Shown here: piece by piece, positions 38,498-38,899 of the stretch
Layout of the letters: each line of letters begins with the position of its first letter
Position numbering within the stretch: position 1 is the first letter of the stretch
Assembly (NCBI GenBank): GCA_023375785.1
Contig: SZWC01001187.1
Location: 31,818-70,716 of the forward strand
DNA from: Penium margaritaceum
Taxonomy: Eukaryota > Streptophyta > Zygnematophyceae > Desmidiales > Peniaceae
DNA: 38,899 nucleotides
Direction of reading: 5' to 3'
Translations under genes and position numbers: made by a program
The notes under the pieces: generated by a model
Told to the model about the DNA's origin: nothing
Database searches by the model: none
Seen by the model: only the letters and a program-made list of their open reading frames with translations

Positions 38498-38899
38498 TGT
38501 AACGGGCCGTGTCTCCAGCTCCTGCTCTGAAGTCGTTGTCGGAGTTCGCAGAATGGCGTTCTCAGTCCGCGTCAGGGGTTTACCCCCTTTGCGAGACTGA
38601 GGGGCAATTGTCATCAACGACCCAGAGCAGGGAGACTCGAATATTTCGAGTCTCCGGAGGCCCATTTCCGTTTTTAACCAAACCCCTAGTTTTGGGACCC
38701 AAACCGGGGGTTTTTACCTCGAACTCGTGTGTTCGCACGAGTTATTCCGTTTGTTTTACGTCAAAGTTCGTCGTAAACGAACTTCGAGTTTTGTTTTGTC
38801 GTTCTGGCGCAAAATCGTCGCGTGCGAGGCACGCTGGCGATTTCGCGCCAGTAGATTTTGCCTCACCCTCGCTCCCCCTATCCCTCGTCCTCTCTTGCT
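38498..38899 (-). repeat. Gypsy-A-family LTR, cut by the right window edge
   Basis: It is homologous to 8609 to about 9010 at roughly 85-90%. It starts TGTAACGGGCC on the plus strand, which is the 3' end of the LTR in gypsy-A orientation. The sequence left of it does not resemble the gypsy-A primer-binding site, so this is more likely the 3' end of another element or a solo LTR inserted upstream of the MYB-like gene than a 5' LTR. Confidence 0.85.

Overview
The window is an almost gene-free stack of nested transposable elements from a large, repeat-rich eukaryotic genome. The evidence is chromodomain Ty3/gypsy elements, Ty1/copia elements primed by an initiator-Met-type site (TGGTATCAGAGC), a PIF/Harbinger transposase with its MYB-like partner, and no ordinary cellular gene, tRNA, rRNA or CRISPR array. 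This set points to the green lineage. A charophyte alga or other streptophyte (Chara-like) is my best guess, made from general resemblance only and not verified.

Layout. (1) From the left edge to 9304 lies gypsy-A on the minus strand: 5' LTR 8609-9304, primer-binding site, gag, protease, RT, RNase H, integrase, chromodomain, purine tract, and a 3' LTR cut by the window edge (1-174). Its protease is split by a 592-bp MITE with an 8-bp target duplication (3905-4496). (2) Gypsy-A sits in gypsy-B (plus strand, 9305-12643), which ends in a clear purine tract and LTR. (3) Gypsy-D, a related minus-strand relic (about 12790-14429), is interrupted by copia-1 (14435-19857), a young element with near-identical LTRs and a perfect 5-bp duplication. 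(4) 19863-20980 is unassigned. (5) Gypsy-C (plus, 20981-24955) is of the B family. A hairpin-rich foldback element (21174-22062) splits its RNase H, and an unclassified insertion of about 0.8 kb splits its 3' LTR. (6) LTR-E, a further B-family LTR, is split by copia-2 (25172-34400). Copia-2's protease is in turn split by element F (26853-30403), a non-autonomous LTR element with no pol but its own reading frame. (7) 34574-35907 is non-coding with a small inverted-repeat element and a long hairpin. (8) 35908-38383 holds a PIF/Harbinger transposase pseudogene facing a MYB/SANT-like pseudogene. (9) 38498-38899 is the start of another gypsy-A LTR cut by the right edge.

The nesting is well supported. 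Removing the protease MITE, the foldback element or element F rejoins the interrupted protein with one copy of the target site, and removing copia-2 rejoins an LTR. Almost all coding regions are pseudogenes. Many premature stops are single C-to-T or G-to-A steps from the residue expected in the family.

The ambiguous bases mark assembly joins. At 3661 and 6041 a single N is flanked by perfect direct duplications (228 and 466 bp), which look like uncollapsed contig overlaps. At 17376-17378 and 19115 the Ns hide missing coding sequence of copia-1.

The most unusual observations are hairpin loops found in opposite orientation between the two LTRs of both gypsy-A and copia-1, two hairpin-array elements sharing one module, and element F with about 140-bp internal repeats and an intact unknown reading frame that may need a +1 shift at its start.
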